Assembly (NCBI GenBank): GCA_013391385.1
Contig: JACBFI010000022.1
Coordinates: 1 to 55,118 of the forward strand
DNA length: 55,118 bases
Direction of reading: 5' to 3'
Origin: Sediminibacterium sp. Gen4
Lineage (GTDB): Bacteria > Bacteroidota > Bacteroidia > Chitinophagales > Chitinophagaceae
Shown here: positions 33,167 to 41,331 of the stretch, one piece after another
Numbering within the stretch: the first letter of the stretch is position 1
Layout: every line of letters starts with the position of its first letter
The notes under the pieces: model-generated
The model's input: only the letters and a program-made list of their open reading frames with translations
Told to the model about the DNA's origin: nothing
Databases searched by the model: none
Made by a program: the position numbers and the translations under genes

Positions 33167-33673
33167 TCAACTTACCTTGATTCTGTTTGCCAGCCAGCTT
33201 TTATGAACAGGAATCAACCAGTTTTCCAGTAATTCTTTCTTGTTGGCTACAAGATTATTAAAGTATAATGTATCCGGTACAATAAATTGATTTTCCAAAG
33301 CATAATTCAATTGCGAAAGTGGCAATAACTGCACCTTATCTTTTACAACAAAAGCCAGTTGTTGTCTGTCGAACATATTCACTTTGAAACGAGCTTCAAT
33401 TTCTTTGATCATTTTTACAGAACTATCTGTACTGCATCCACTCACACCCGTAGCAGTTTCATCGGCCATAATTACAATGAATTGTCCAAAGAACAGATTC
33501 GCATACCCTTTTACAGGAGTACCATGACTCAACCAATTAGTAGTAAATTCATTGAAAATGGTTTCCAGCTCAAAAGCTTCACCCATAGAGAATAGTCGTG
33601 AAGATTGATATATCCACACCCGAGAACCGTCGTGGAAATCTGCCGGTACAAATGACTGATAGTTGAGATCCAT
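33167..33673 (-). CDS. conserved Bacteroidota protein of unknown function (often mislabelled ABC transporter ATPase)
   Basis: A 168-residue cytoplasmic protein with SRVWIYQSSRLFS near the N-terminus and a GCSTDSSVKMI segment in the middle. It resembles a Bacteroidota family that databases call ABC transporter ATPase, but it has no Walker A, signature or Walker B motif and is too short. I therefore leave the function open. It is monocistronic, with heptamer arrays upstream. Confidence 0.7.
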   Translation of the reverse strand: MDLNYQSFVPADFHDGSRVWIYQSSRLFSMGEAFELETIFNEFTTNWLSHGTPVKGYANLFFGQFIVIMADETATGVSGCSTDSSVKMIKEIEARFKVNMFDRQQLAFVVKDKVQLLPLSQLNYALENQFIVPDTLYFNNLVANKKELLENWLIPVHKSWLANRIKVS

Positions 33674-33693
33674 ACTGCAAAGATAGAGAGAAT

Positions 33694-33742
33694 GTATGAT
33701 GTCTGATTTCTGATGTCGGATGTCTGATGGCGAATTTTCGAT
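33694..33742. repeat. 7-nt-period array (GTCTGAT units)
   Basis: GTATGAT, GTCTGAT, TTCTGAT, GTCGGAT, GTCTGAT, GGCGAAT and TTTCGAT in register. An inverse-complement copy forms the second half of the array at 33768-33844. Confidence 0.65.
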
Positions 33743-33767
33743 TATGTATGAAAAAGATTGAAAATTT

Positions 33768-33844
33768 AAAAGTCAAAAGTCAAAAGTCAAAAGTCAAAAG
33801 TGAAAAATCAGAAATCCGACATCCTACATCTGAGATCTGCCATC
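33768..33844. repeat. hybrid 7-nt-period array joining two families in one register
   Basis: Eleven consecutive heptamers: AAAAGTC four times, AAAAGTG, then AAAAATC, AGAAATC, CGACATC, CTACATC, TGAGATC and TGCCATC. The first family passes into the second without breaking phase. The last unit touches the stop codon of the minus-strand Fe-S gene. Confidence 0.7.
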
Positions 33845-34628
33845 ACTCCATGCTTTGTGCCACCAACTCAGCTACATCCAATACCGCTACCTCATTTTCT
33901 TTTTCACGATTTTTTACACCGTCTGTCATCATGGTGTTGCAGAATGGGCAAGCTGCGGCGATAAATCCGGCACCTGTGGCAAGGGCTTCATCGGCTCTTT
34001 CAATATTGATGCGTTGATTGCCGGGTTCGTCTTCTTTGAACATTTGAGCACCACCAGCTCCACAGCAGAGACCTTTGCTTCTGCATCTTTTCATTTCAAC
34101 GAGTTCGGCATCTAATGCTTCCAGCACTTTTCTGGGGGCTTCATAAATATTGTTGGCGCGTCCGAGGTAACAGCTATCATGGAAAGAGATTTTTTTTCCT
34201 TTAAAAGCACCTCCTTCTTTTAGTTGAATACGTCCTTCATCGATGAGTTGTTGTAAGAGCGTAGTATGATGAATGACTTCATAATTCCCACCCAACTCAG
34301 GGTATTCATTTTTGAGTGTATTGAAGCAGTGTGGACATGTCGTTACAATTTTTTTGATGCCATATCCATTCAGGATTTGAATATTCTGATAAGCCATCAT
34401 CTGAAAGAGAAATTCATTTCCTGCTCTGCGGGCAGGATCGCCGGTACAGGCTTCTTCTTTACCTAGAATAGCATAACGCATCCCTACTTTATCCAGAATA
34501 GAGGCAAAGGCTTTGGTGATCTTCTGCGCTCTTTGATCAAAGCTACCGGCACAACCTACCCAAAATAAAATTTCAGGACTTTCACCATTCATTGCCATTT
34601 CTGCCATGGTCATCACTTTCATATGCAT
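33843..34628 (-). CDS. CCG-domain (Fe-S)-binding protein, HdrB/GlpC/LutA-like
   Basis: A 261-residue cytoplasmic electron-transfer protein with two cysteine-rich CCG domains, the kind that bind an unusual 4Fe-4S cluster in heterodisulfide reductase B and LutA. Domain one ends TTCPHCFNTLKNEYPE. Domain two holds FHDSCYLGRAN, KGLCCGAGG and AACPFCNTMM. It probably works with the membrane 4Fe-4S protein at 35.9 kb; in many relatives the two genes are adjacent, but here a cupin and a divergent LysE gene separate them. Confidence 0.85.
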   Translation of the reverse strand: MHMKVMTMAEMAMNGESPEILFWVGCAGSFDQRAQKITKAFASILDKVGMRYAILGKEEACTGDPARRAGNEFLFQMMAYQNIQILNGYGIKKIVTTCPHCFNTLKNEYPELGGNYEVIHHTTLLQQLIDEGRIQLKEGGAFKGKKISFHDSCYLGRANNIYEAPRKVLEALDAELVEMKRCRSKGLCCGAGGAQMFKEDEPGNQRINIERADEALATGAGFIAAACPFCNTMMTDGVKNREKENEVAVLDVAELVAQSME

Positions 34629-34763
34629 TCAGTTATTGCTGTTTACCAGCGGTTAGATATATGAATCCTTACGGCGTAAATTTATGGCTAACATTTTATA
34701 CCACAATAGGATGTTTGAAGGGATATTTTTTCCATTGATACAAATCTTATTGAGTTTGCCTGA

Positions 34764-34794
34764 TTGCTGATGTATATTGTAACCATTACATTTG
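34764..34794 (+). promoter_or_regulatory. probable promoter of the LysE-family gene
   Basis: TTG at 34764-34766, a 20-bp spacer, and TACATTTG at 34787-34794, an exact Bacteroidota -7 box. The predicted start is about ten bases before the ATG at 34813. Confidence 0.6.
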
Positions 34795-34812
34795 AATTTT
34801 TAGCGTCGGACT

Positions 34813-35442
34813 ATGGTGTATATCTTCTTCATGGCTTGTTTGATCAGCTTTCTGGGGCAATTACCCCTGGGTAATATGAGTTTTACCGCTACCCAAATCT
34901 GTATCCAGGAAGGGGCCAAAAAAGCATGGATGTATGCTATTGGAGTAGCCATTGTTGAGATGTTATACCTGAGATTTGCACTGACGGGCATGGATTGGGT
35001 CGTTCAACATCGTAGTTGGTTTGTGGCACTGGGTTGGATCACTGTATTGCTTTTTTTAGTATTGGGAATGCTGGCATTTATCTCTGCACGTAAACAAAAA
35101 AAAGAGGAACGTTCAGTGATCCTAGACAATCAACTGCATCGTTTCCTGCTCGGACTCACCATGAGCGCTTTAAATCCTGTTCAAATACCTTTTTGGTTCT
35201 TATGGACTTCCACCATGATTCAAACCCGTGTATTGCCTGTTACGGCCCCTGCTTTTCATGTGTTTACAATGGGTGCAGGCTTGGGAACCATTGCCGGATT
35301 GGCATTGTATATTCATGGAGGAAATTGGCTGGTGAAAAGAAACAATACCAGCAATAAAACCCTCAATCAGATCATGGGTGTGATATTCATCATCACGGCA
35401 TTGATTCAGTTATACCGGATGTTGTACAAACCCTGGATCTAA
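34813..35442 (+). CDS. LysE family translocator
   Basis: Inner-membrane exporter of the LysE/RhtB superfamily, 209 residues, about six transmembrane helices. The N-terminal LISFLGQLPLGNMSFTATQ is the family's first helix with its PxGN-like motif, and ALNPVQIPFWFLW marks the second half. Its stop overlaps that of the convergent cupin gene. Substrate (amino acid or other metabolite) unknown. Confidence 0.82.
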   Translation: MVYIFFMACLISFLGQLPLGNMSFTATQICIQEGAKKAWMYAIGVAIVEMLYLRFALTGMDWVVQHRSWFVALGWITVLLFLVLGMLAFISARKQKKEERSVILDNQLHRFLLGLTMSALNPVQIPFWFLWTSTMIQTRVLPVTAPAFHVFTMGAGLGTIAGLALYIHGGNWLVKRNNTSNKTLNQIMGVIFIITALIQLYRMLYKPWI

Positions 35443-35768
35443 TCTACAATAAATAGGGTGCAACCGTTTTTGGAATAAGAGCGATGAGCATCCGCATGAT
35501 CTCCAACCGTATATACTTGGCCCTTTTGCAATAAATGCTTTTCTCCATTGTGAAGCTCTGTTTCCATCTCGCCTTCAGCACAGAAAATAATATGTCCTTT
35601 ATTACACCAATGATCAGCGAGATAATCGGGAGAATAAGTGACAAGTCTGATACGGATATCTTCACGATGAATGATCCGCCATTCTGCAAAACCGGTGATA
35701 CCCGTATGGATCTCAGGTTCAATGGTATTGAAGTCTGTAATAGAGAAAGGAAATGGGGATAGTTTCAT
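35439..35768 (-). CDS. cupin-fold protein (DHCW-motif type)
   Basis: A 109-residue single-domain cupin. The core reads YLADHWCNKGHIIFCAEGEMETEL, with the DHWCxKGH signature of a small bacterial cupin family, followed by a second half with GQVYTVGDHADAHRS supplying further metal-ligand histidines. It lies downstream of the membrane Fe-S gene on the same strand, but a long palindrome separates them. Catalytic role unknown. Confidence 0.8.
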   Translation of the reverse strand: MKLSPFPFSITDFNTIEPEIHTGITGFAEWRIIHREDIRIRLVTYSPDYLADHWCNKGHIIFCAEGEMETELHNGEKHLLQKGQVYTVGDHADAHRSYSKNGCTLFIVD

Positions 35769-35786
35769 AGGTATTGGATGAAATTA

Positions 35787-35885
35787 GAAATCAGAAACAG
35801 GGAACAAAAAACAAGAAACAGGAAATGAAAATGTATCGTTCATGAAATATTTCCTTGTTTCTTGTTTCCTGCTCCTTATGCCTTA
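35787..35885. repeat. inverted pair of 7-nt-period arrays
   Basis: Left array 35787-35828: GAAATCA, GAAACAG, GGAACAA, AAAACAA, GAAACAG, GAAATGA. Right array 35851-35885: TTCCTTG, TTTCTTG, TTTCCTG, CTCCTTA, TGCCTTA, which is the opposite strand of the same family. A centre of about 22 nt lies between. Same family as 41216-41331. Confidence 0.65.
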
Positions 35886-35940
35886 TTCAATAAATTAAAT
35901 AGCTCCGGACTTAAGTCCGGAGCTATTTAATTTATTGAAT
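35885..35940 (-). terminator. 56-bp perfect palindrome, likely terminator of the membrane Fe-S gene
   Basis: Two 28-base arms with no loop and no mismatch, centred between 35912 and 35913. The core AGCTCCGGACTTAAGTCCGG is GC-rich and the flanks are AT-rich (AATAAATTAAAT). The right arm covers the last codons and stop of the gene at 35932. In RNA it would fold into a very stable hairpin followed by an A/T-rich stretch. Confidence 0.75.
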
Positions 35941-37239
35941 CGCCCACTGGTCTCTTTCTTCCGGAGAAAATTTCCAAGGAGCAAAATTATTTTCGGTATT
36001 GCTAAACATGCCATTCCATTCTTGTGGTGCATTGCTTTCTTCCATGATCAGTGATCTGCGTAATTCAGTAATGATATCTAATGGGGAGATACTCACCGGA
36101 CATTCTTCCACACAAGCACTACAGGTGGTACAGGCTCTTAATTCTTCTACTGAGATATAATCATGTAATAATGATTTGCCATCATCCTGAAATGATTTAT
36201 TGGTATCAATATTACGGCCTACTTCTTCCAGACGATCGCGGGTGGCCATCATGATCTTTCTTGGACTCAATAGTTTGCCGGTACTATTGGCTGGACAAGC
36301 AGCGGAGCATCTGCCACATTCAGTACAGCTATATGCATCCAATAAGTTTTTCCAGCTCAAATCAAATACATCTTTCGCGCCAAAACGCGCCGGTGGTGCT
36401 GCATCTGTGGGTGCAAGCTCGGGTTGCATGGCGTACAAGACTTCGTTTTGAACACTAGGCATATTTTTCATTTTCCCCGGAGATTCCAGTCTGGTATAGT
36501 ATGCATTTGGGAATGCCAGCATAATATGTAAGTGCTTTGAATACGGCAAATAATTCAGGAAGGCAAAAATGCCCGCAATATGTAACCACCAGCATGTACG
36601 TTCGATGGCAACCAAAGTACTATCGGCAAAACCGGAGAACATGGGACTCAATAATCCTGAGAAATAAAATGAACCGGTAGCAGGATAGTGGCTGTCTCCT
36701 CTTTCTTGTAATACCAGATCAGTGGCATTCATGGTCAGAAAAAGACTCATGAGGACGATTTCTGTAATCAGAATATAATTGGCATCAGATCTTGGCCATC
36801 CGTTTAAGTCTTTGCTGATAAAACGTTTGAGTTTGATGATGTTTCTACGTGATAAAAAAACAATACAAACCAATATCACACCCACTGCTAAAAACTCAAA
36901 TGCATTGATCAACCAATTGTACAACAAACCTAAGGGCTCAGCAAACAATCGATGTTTCCCTAAAATGCCATCCAATACAATTTCCAACACCTCCATATTG
37001 ATGATGATAAATCCGGCATAGATCACGAAGTGCATAATCGCTACCAATGGATTGGAAAACATTTTCTTTTGTCCCAATGCAAGCAATAACAAGTTCCTCC
37101 AGCGTAAGGCAGGCTGATCGTTGAGTGCTTCCTCTTTTCCCAAAAGAATATTCCTGCGGATTTGTCCTGCTTTACGTGCGAATAACCAAACAGATACGGC
37201 TGCTAAAGCCACAAAAAGAATTTGTTGGAGATATTGCAT
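35932..37239 (-). CDS. membrane-anchored 4Fe-4S dicluster protein (HdrC/GlpC-like, NarI-like anchor)
   Basis: A 435-residue protein with about five to six transmembrane helices in residues 1-255, like a nitrate-reductase gamma-type haem/quinone anchor. A soluble domain follows with two 4Fe-4S motifs: CTECGRCSAACP (Cys305 onward) and CTTCSACVEECP (Cys370 onward). It probably passes electrons between the quinone pool and the CCG protein at 33.8 kb. It diverges from the phosphoribosyltransferase gene. The partner oxidoreductase and substrate cannot be read from the window. Confidence 0.87.
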   Translation of the reverse strand: MQYLQQILFVALAAVSVWLFARKAGQIRRNILLGKEEALNDQPALRWRNLLLLALGQKKMFSNPLVAIMHFVIYAGFIIINMEVLEIVLDGILGKHRLFAEPLGLLYNWLINAFEFLAVGVILVCIVFLSRRNIIKLKRFISKDLNGWPRSDANYILITEIVLMSLFLTMNATDLVLQERGDSHYPATGSFYFSGLLSPMFSGFADSTLVAIERTCWWLHIAGIFAFLNYLPYSKHLHIMLAFPNAYYTRLESPGKMKNMPSVQNEVLYAMQPELAPTDAAPPARFGAKDVFDLSWKNLLDAYSCTECGRCSAACPANSTGKLLSPRKIMMATRDRLEEVGRNIDTNKSFQDDGKSLLHDYISVEELRACTTCSACVEECPVSISPLDIITELRRSLIMEESNAPQEWNGMFSNTENNFAPWKFSPEERDQWAIQ

Positions 37240-37291
37240 ACGATTGGTCTTAAGATGCTAAGATAGCAGTTTTGATTGGTTGGAAATGGGA

Positions 37292-37322
37292 TTGTTGATT
37301 GGTTTTAATGTTCCTACATTTG
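37292..37322 (+). promoter_or_regulatory. probable promoter of the PyrR-like gene
   Basis: TTG at 37292-37294, a 20-bp spacer, and TACATTTG at 37315-37322, an exact Bacteroidota -7 box, 16 bases before the ATG at 37339. Confidence 0.6.
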
Positions 37323-37338
37323 AACATAAATCGCAGAT

Positions 37339-37839
37339 ATGGGTAACCGCAATTATATTTTAACCAAGGATGCAGCAGCTCGAAAACTGCATCGAATGGC
37401 ATTGGAACTGGCTGAGCAATTGAATGGGGATGAAGCACCCGTGATCATCTTAGGCATCCGCAATAGTGGGATGGTGATCGCAGATAGAATCGCCGAACAT
37501 CTAAAAAAATACATTTCCAACAATATACAAACCGCCTCGATCTCATTGGATAAAGGGGCTCCTAAAGAGGTGACTGTCAGCGATGCGATTGATTTTACCG
37601 GATTGCATGTAGTGATCGCAGATGATGTAACCAATAGCGGTAGAACATTATTATTCGCGTTAAAGCCCTTACTCAATTTTCACCCGAAAACCATTCAAAC
37701 CCTTGTATTGGTAGAACGAATGCATAAAATGTTTCCGGTTAAACCAGATTATGTAGGATTGTCTGTTTCCACTACGCTTCAAGATCATATTCAGGTTGAA
37801 GTGAAAGAAGGGGAAGTGGAAGGGGCTTATATTTCCTAA
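37339..37839 (+). CDS. PyrR-like phosphoribosyltransferase
   Basis: Type I phosphoribosyltransferase fold, 166 residues. The PRPP loop is HVVIADDVTNSGRTLLFA and the pyrophosphate loop is around LGIRNSGMVIAD. Length and layout resemble PyrR, the uracil phosphoribosyltransferase/pyrimidine regulator, but the RNA-binding residues cannot be judged and no pyr genes are near. It is followed 80 bp later by the phosphohexomutase gene. Confidence 0.8.
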   Translation: MGNRNYILTKDAAARKLHRMALELAEQLNGDEAPVIILGIRNSGMVIADRIAEHLKKYISNNIQTASISLDKGAPKEVTVSDAIDFTGLHVVIADDVTNSGRTLLFALKPLLNFHPKTIQTLVLVERMHKMFPVKPDYVGLSVSTTLQDHIQVEVKEGEVEGAYIS

Positions 37840-37919
37840 TCATGAAGACTGATGTTTACTCATGAAAATTGGGAAAATATTGATAAACTTGTTCAACAAT
37901 CATTATAAAATCCACTTTT

Positions 37920-39638
37920 ATGGATGCTAGAATACAAGAGAAAGTGAATACTTGGCTATCAGGTAACTATGACGAAACCACCAAAGATGCCATTAGAAAT
38001 ATGCCGGAGGATGAACAGGCAGATGCATTTTATCGTAACCTGGAGTTTGGTACCGGTGGATTAAGAGGTATTATGGGTGTAGGTACCAATCGCGTTAATA
38101 AATATACCATTGGTATGGCTACTCAAGGCTTCGCCAATTATTTAAAAAAGACGTATCCCAATCAAGAGATTAAAGTTTCTATCGGACACGATAGTCGCAA
38201 TAACAGTCGGTTTTTCGCGGAAACAACTGCCAACGTATTTGCAGCCAATGGTATCAAGGTGTTTCTGTTTGAAGCATTAAGACCTACTCCTGAACTCAGT
38301 TTCTCGATCAGACATTTGGGATGTCATGCAGGGGTGGTATGTACAGCCTCACATAATCCTAAAGAATACAATGGTTACAAAGCATATTGGAATGATGGCG
38401 GACAATTGGTGCCACCGCATGATAAAAATGTGATCAAAGAAGTAGAAGCGATTACGAGTGTAGATGAAGTGTTATGGGAAGGCGGGGCGAATAATATTAC
38501 ACTAATGGGAGCTGAGATGGATCAGGCATACCTGCAAATGGTGAAAGGGTTAAGTGTATATCCGGATGTTATTGCAGCACAACATGATTTAAAAATTGTG
38601 TATACTCCTATACATGGAACAGGGATTACATTGGTCCCCGAAGTTTTAAAAGCGTTTGGATTTACCAATGTCACCGTAGTGCAAGAACAAGCTGTACCCG
38701 ATGGTAATTTCCCTACTGTGATCTATCCGAATCCGGAAGAAAGTGAGACCATGAGTATTGGTCTGCAAAAAGCAAAAGCAATGGATGCGGATATTTTATT
38801 AGGCACAGATCCGGATGCAGACAGGGTAGGTATTGGTGTAAAAAATCACAAAGGTGAGTGGGTATTGATGAATGGGAACCAAACGGCTGTTCTGGCTTTT
38901 GCTTATATGATCGAAGCACGTAAAACAAAAGGCATTGCCCAGTCCAATGATATGGTGATTTCCACGATCGTAACTACCAACATGATCAATGAAGTAGCCA
39001 AACAAAACCAGGTAGCCTGCTACAATGTATTGACCGGCTTTAAATGGATCGCTGAACTGATCAAAGAAAAAGAAGGAAAAGAGAATTATGTGATTGGGGG
39101 AGAGGAAAGTTTTGGATTGATGATCGGAGATAAGATCAGAGATAAAGATGCCGTGAGTGCAGTGGCTTTGATGTGTGAAATGGCAGCTTATGAAAAAGCA
39201 AAAGGCAGAACTTTATTTGATAAGATGATAGAGTTATACATGCAGTATGGCTTCTATTATGAAAACCTGATCAGTATCACCAAGAAGGGAATGAATGGGC
39301 AAAAAGAAATTGCTGACATGATGGAAAATTATCGGAATCAGCCTCCTTCTTCTATTGATGGCTCTCCTGTGGTTACCTTATTGGATTATGAACTTCAAAA
39401 AGGTAAAAATCTGATTACCGGTGAAGAGTGGAAGATTGATCTTCCTAAAAGTAATGTGCTCCAGTTTATTACAGAAGATGGTAGTAAAATATCTGCTCGT
39501 CCTTCAGGAACGGAACCTAAGATCAAATTTTACTTTAGTGTGAATACTGTATTGAAAAGTAAAGAAGATTTTGATAGTACATATGCCTCACTTCAACAGA
39601 AGATTGAGCGGATCATTACTGATATGAAATTGAAGTGA
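37920..39638 (+). CDS. phosphoglucomutase/phosphomannomutase family phosphohexomutase
   Basis: Alpha-D-phosphohexomutase that interconverts hexose 1- and 6-phosphates, 572 residues in four domains. The phosphoserine is Ser144 in TASHNPKEYNGYK, the magnesium loop is GTDPDADRVG (Asp297, Asp299, Asp301), the sugar loop is GGEESFG, and the phosphate loop is RPSGTEPKIKFY. Its length matches the PGM2/PgcA subgroup used in glycogen and sugar-nucleotide metabolism. Confidence 0.93.
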   Translation: MDARIQEKVNTWLSGNYDETTKDAIRNMPEDEQADAFYRNLEFGTGGLRGIMGVGTNRVNKYTIGMATQGFANYLKKTYPNQEIKVSIGHDSRNNSRFFAETTANVFAANGIKVFLFEALRPTPELSFSIRHLGCHAGVVCTASHNPKEYNGYKAYWNDGGQLVPPHDKNVIKEVEAITSVDEVLWEGGANNITLMGAEMDQAYLQMVKGLSVYPDVIAAQHDLKIVYTPIHGTGITLVPEVLKAFGFTNVTVVQEQAVPDGNFPTVIYPNPEESETMSIGLQKAKAMDADILLGTDPDADRVGIGVKNHKGEWVLMNGNQTAVLAFAYMIEARKTKGIAQSNDMVISTIVTTNMINEVAKQNQVACYNVLTGFKWIAELIKEKEGKENYVIGGEESFGLMIGDKIRDKDAVSAVALMCEMAAYEKAKGRTLFDKMIELYMQYGFYYENLISITKKGMNGQKEIADMMENYRNQPPSSIDGSPVVTLLDYELQKGKNLITGEEWKIDLPKSNVLQFITEDGSKISARPSGTEPKIKFYFSVNTVLKSKEDFDSTYASLQQKIERIITDMKLK

Positions 39639-39662
39639 GTCAAAAGAGGAATGTTGGGATTT

Positions 39663-39704
39663 GATTGATGGCTTATGGTTCATGGCTTATAGTCCATGGT
39701 CTAT
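39663..39704. repeat. 7-nt-period array (GGCTTAT units)
   Basis: GATTGAT, GGCTTAT, GGTTCAT, GGCTTAT, AGTCCAT and GGTCTAT in register, 25 bases after the mutase stop and just before its terminator. Same family as the inverted repeat at 29380-29461. Confidence 0.65.
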
Positions 39705-39715
39705 AGGAAAATAAT

Positions 39716-39752
39716 GAGGTTATATCATAGTTTTGATATGGCCTCTTTTTTT
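39716..39752 (+). terminator. intrinsic terminator of the phosphohexomutase gene
   Basis: A 12-bp stem GAGGTTATATCA / TGATATGGCCTC with two G-U pairs, a loop of six or so, and seven Ts. Confidence 0.85.
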
Positions 39753-39760
39753 AATTATTA

Positions 39761-39824
39761 TGGGACGCGGATTATTATGATTATTTATGATTGATCATAA
39801 TACATCATAAAAATCTGCGGCCCA
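39761..39824. repeat. 64-bp palindromic REP-like element
   Basis: Outer arms TGGGACGCGGATT and AATCTGCGGCCCA pair imperfectly, and the centre contains a second palindrome around TATGATTGATCATA. It lies between convergent genes, just past the stop of the lipoprotein gene on the minus strand. Confidence 0.6.
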
Positions 39825-39833
39825 TCATACTAC

Positions 39834-40364
39834 TTATTTCCTCTTAATTCTTAAATTCTTGAACTCACCATTTTGAATCGGGTACTCAGCTATCTTGTTA
39901 CCATATTGATCGAATGTGAAATAGGTAAACTGGAATGTCCCGTTGATATAATCTGCACCGATCTTATTCAATGCCAAAGTACCATTCTGAGAGAAATGAT
40001 GTACGATACGTGTTAAATTTACTTTATCATTTATTTCCAAAAAGTAAGCAGGTCTATTGGTACTAAGACTGATGGTTTTGCTTTCTGTAGCATTATCTCT
40101 GGTGAAATCTTCAATGATAAATTGAATTCGTGTACTGCTATCTGCGTTGATCTTTTTCTGAGCAGCGATGATCAACATATAGGGGCCGCCCTGTACCAAC
40201 TGCTCTGAAGTAACAATAACAGTGTCAGGTACAAACGCTTGATTACCGGCAAGTGTAGCTTTAAAACTGGTAGTAGGAGGTGTGTAAGGAGTCGGCTTAG
40301 TGGTCTCCTTTTCGCAAGCTACCAGAAAACCTGCGATGCTTAAGATGGCTATGATCTTTTTCAT
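39834..40364 (-). CDS. lipoprotein of unknown function
   Basis: A 176-residue protein with a lipoprotein signal (FLVA-Cys17) and a Thr/Pro-rich linker (residues 19-32). The single beta-rich domain beyond (FKATLAGNQAFVPDTVIV, ending near GEFKNLRIKRK) has the look of small Bacteroidota surface lipoproteins with a DUF6252-like layout, but I cannot name the family with confidence. Monocistronic. Confidence 0.65.
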   Translation of the reverse strand: MKKIIAILSIAGFLVACEKETTKPTPYTPPTTSFKATLAGNQAFVPDTVIVTSEQLVQGGPYMLIIAAQKKINADSSTRIQFIIEDFTRDNATESKTISLSTNRPAYFLEINDKVNLTRIVHHFSQNGTLALNKIGADYINGTFQFTYFTFDQYGNKIAEYPIQNGEFKNLRIKRK

Positions 40365-40555
40365 GTTGTTTTTTTTGCAATACTACATATAGCTTATTGC
40401 TGCAAAAGGTGTCTTTGTATTTGCGGTTCTATTGATCTATTAAAGGTTTTTGGCATCACATGAATATGTGGGAAAATTGTCATTTCGATTTTTCTTTTCA
40501 CAGTCGAAGAAAACAGAACGGACACCCATAGGGAAACAGTATATTCGTAAAGCTT

Positions 40556-41215
40556 ATGAAACCGAAATTTGAAGATACCTACCAGCACAAAGGAATGAGG
40601 CGTCAGTTGATACAATTACTTCGAGAGAAAGGAATCACCGATGAAGCGGTACTCGAGGCGATGAATAATATCCCCCGTCATTTCTTTTTGGATTCTGCTT
40701 TTGATAAAATTGCGTATGAAGACAGGGCATTCCCGATAGGAGAAGGACAAACCATTTCTCAGCCCTATACTGTGGCTTATCAGACTCAGTTACTAAAGGT
40801 GAAAAAATTGGAAAAGGTATTAGAAATTGGAACGGGAAGTATGTACCAGTCTACAGTACTGGCAGAAATGGGCGCCAAAGTGTACACCATCGAACGTCAA
40901 AAAAAATTATACGATCAACACAGTTCCTATGTGTTTAAAATGAAGTATCCGAATTTAAAATTCTTCTTTGGAGATGGATTCGAAGGATTGCCTGCATTTC
41001 AACCTTATGATAAAATACTGATCACTGCAGCAGCGCCATTCATTCCACCAAAATTGGTACAGCAGTTGAAAGTAGGAGGCATCATGGTGTTACCGGTGGA
41101 TGAAGGTGAAAACCAACGCATGCTCAGACTTACCAAACAAGAAGATGGTTCTTTGCAAGAAGAGGCTTTTGAAGAATTTTCTTTTGTGCCGATGCTGACA
41201 GGGAAGAATAGGTAG
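40556..41215 (+). CDS. pcm: protein-L-isoaspartate O-methyltransferase
   Basis: SAM-dependent repair enzyme that methylates isoaspartyl residues in aged proteins. It has 219 residues. The N-terminal IPRHFFL and the FPIGEGQTISQPYTVA substrate loop are diagnostic. Motif I reads EIGTGSMYQ, with Met96 where most family members have Gly (GTGSGYQ). The later GDGFEGLP and LPVDEG segments are intact. A 7-nt-period array begins one base after the stop. Confidence 0.92.
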   Translation: MKPKFEDTYQHKGMRRQLIQLLREKGITDEAVLEAMNNIPRHFFLDSAFDKIAYEDRAFPIGEGQTISQPYTVAYQTQLLKVKKLEKVLEIGTGSMYQSTVLAEMGAKVYTIERQKKLYDQHSSYVFKMKYPNLKFFFGDGFEGLPAFQPYDKILITAAAPFIPPKLVQQLKVGGIMVLPVDEGENQRMLRLTKQEDGSLQEEAFEEFSFVPMLTGKNR

Positions 41216-41331
41216 AGAATAAGAAATAGGAAATAAGAAACAGAAAGCAGGAAATAATAAATAGGAAACAAGAAATGAGAAAGTAGCCAAAACACATTTC
41301 TTGTTTCCTATTTATTATTTCCTATTTCTAC
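41216..41331. repeat. inverted pair of 7-nt-period arrays with a 29-bp perfect stem
   Basis: Left array 41216-41285, ten units such as GAAATAG, GAAATAA, GAAACAG, GAAACAA. Right array 41297-41331: TTTCTTG, TTTCCTA, TTTATTA, TTTCCTA, TTTCTAC. Bases 41249-41277 and 41295-41323 are exactly complementary over 29 bp with a 17-nt loop. It fills the gap between the convergent pcm and receptor genes and likely acts on transcript 3' ends in both directions. Confidence 0.75.

Noticed and set aside
33167-33673. ABC transporter ATPase label for the 168-residue protein
   Set aside because: No Walker A, signature or Walker B motif and too short for an ATPase domain; the label appears to be a propagated database name.
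35444-35722. Alternative minus-strand frame overlapping the cupin gene
   Set aside because: The 35439-35768 frame has the full DHWCxKGH cupin signature; the other frame has no recognisable domain.
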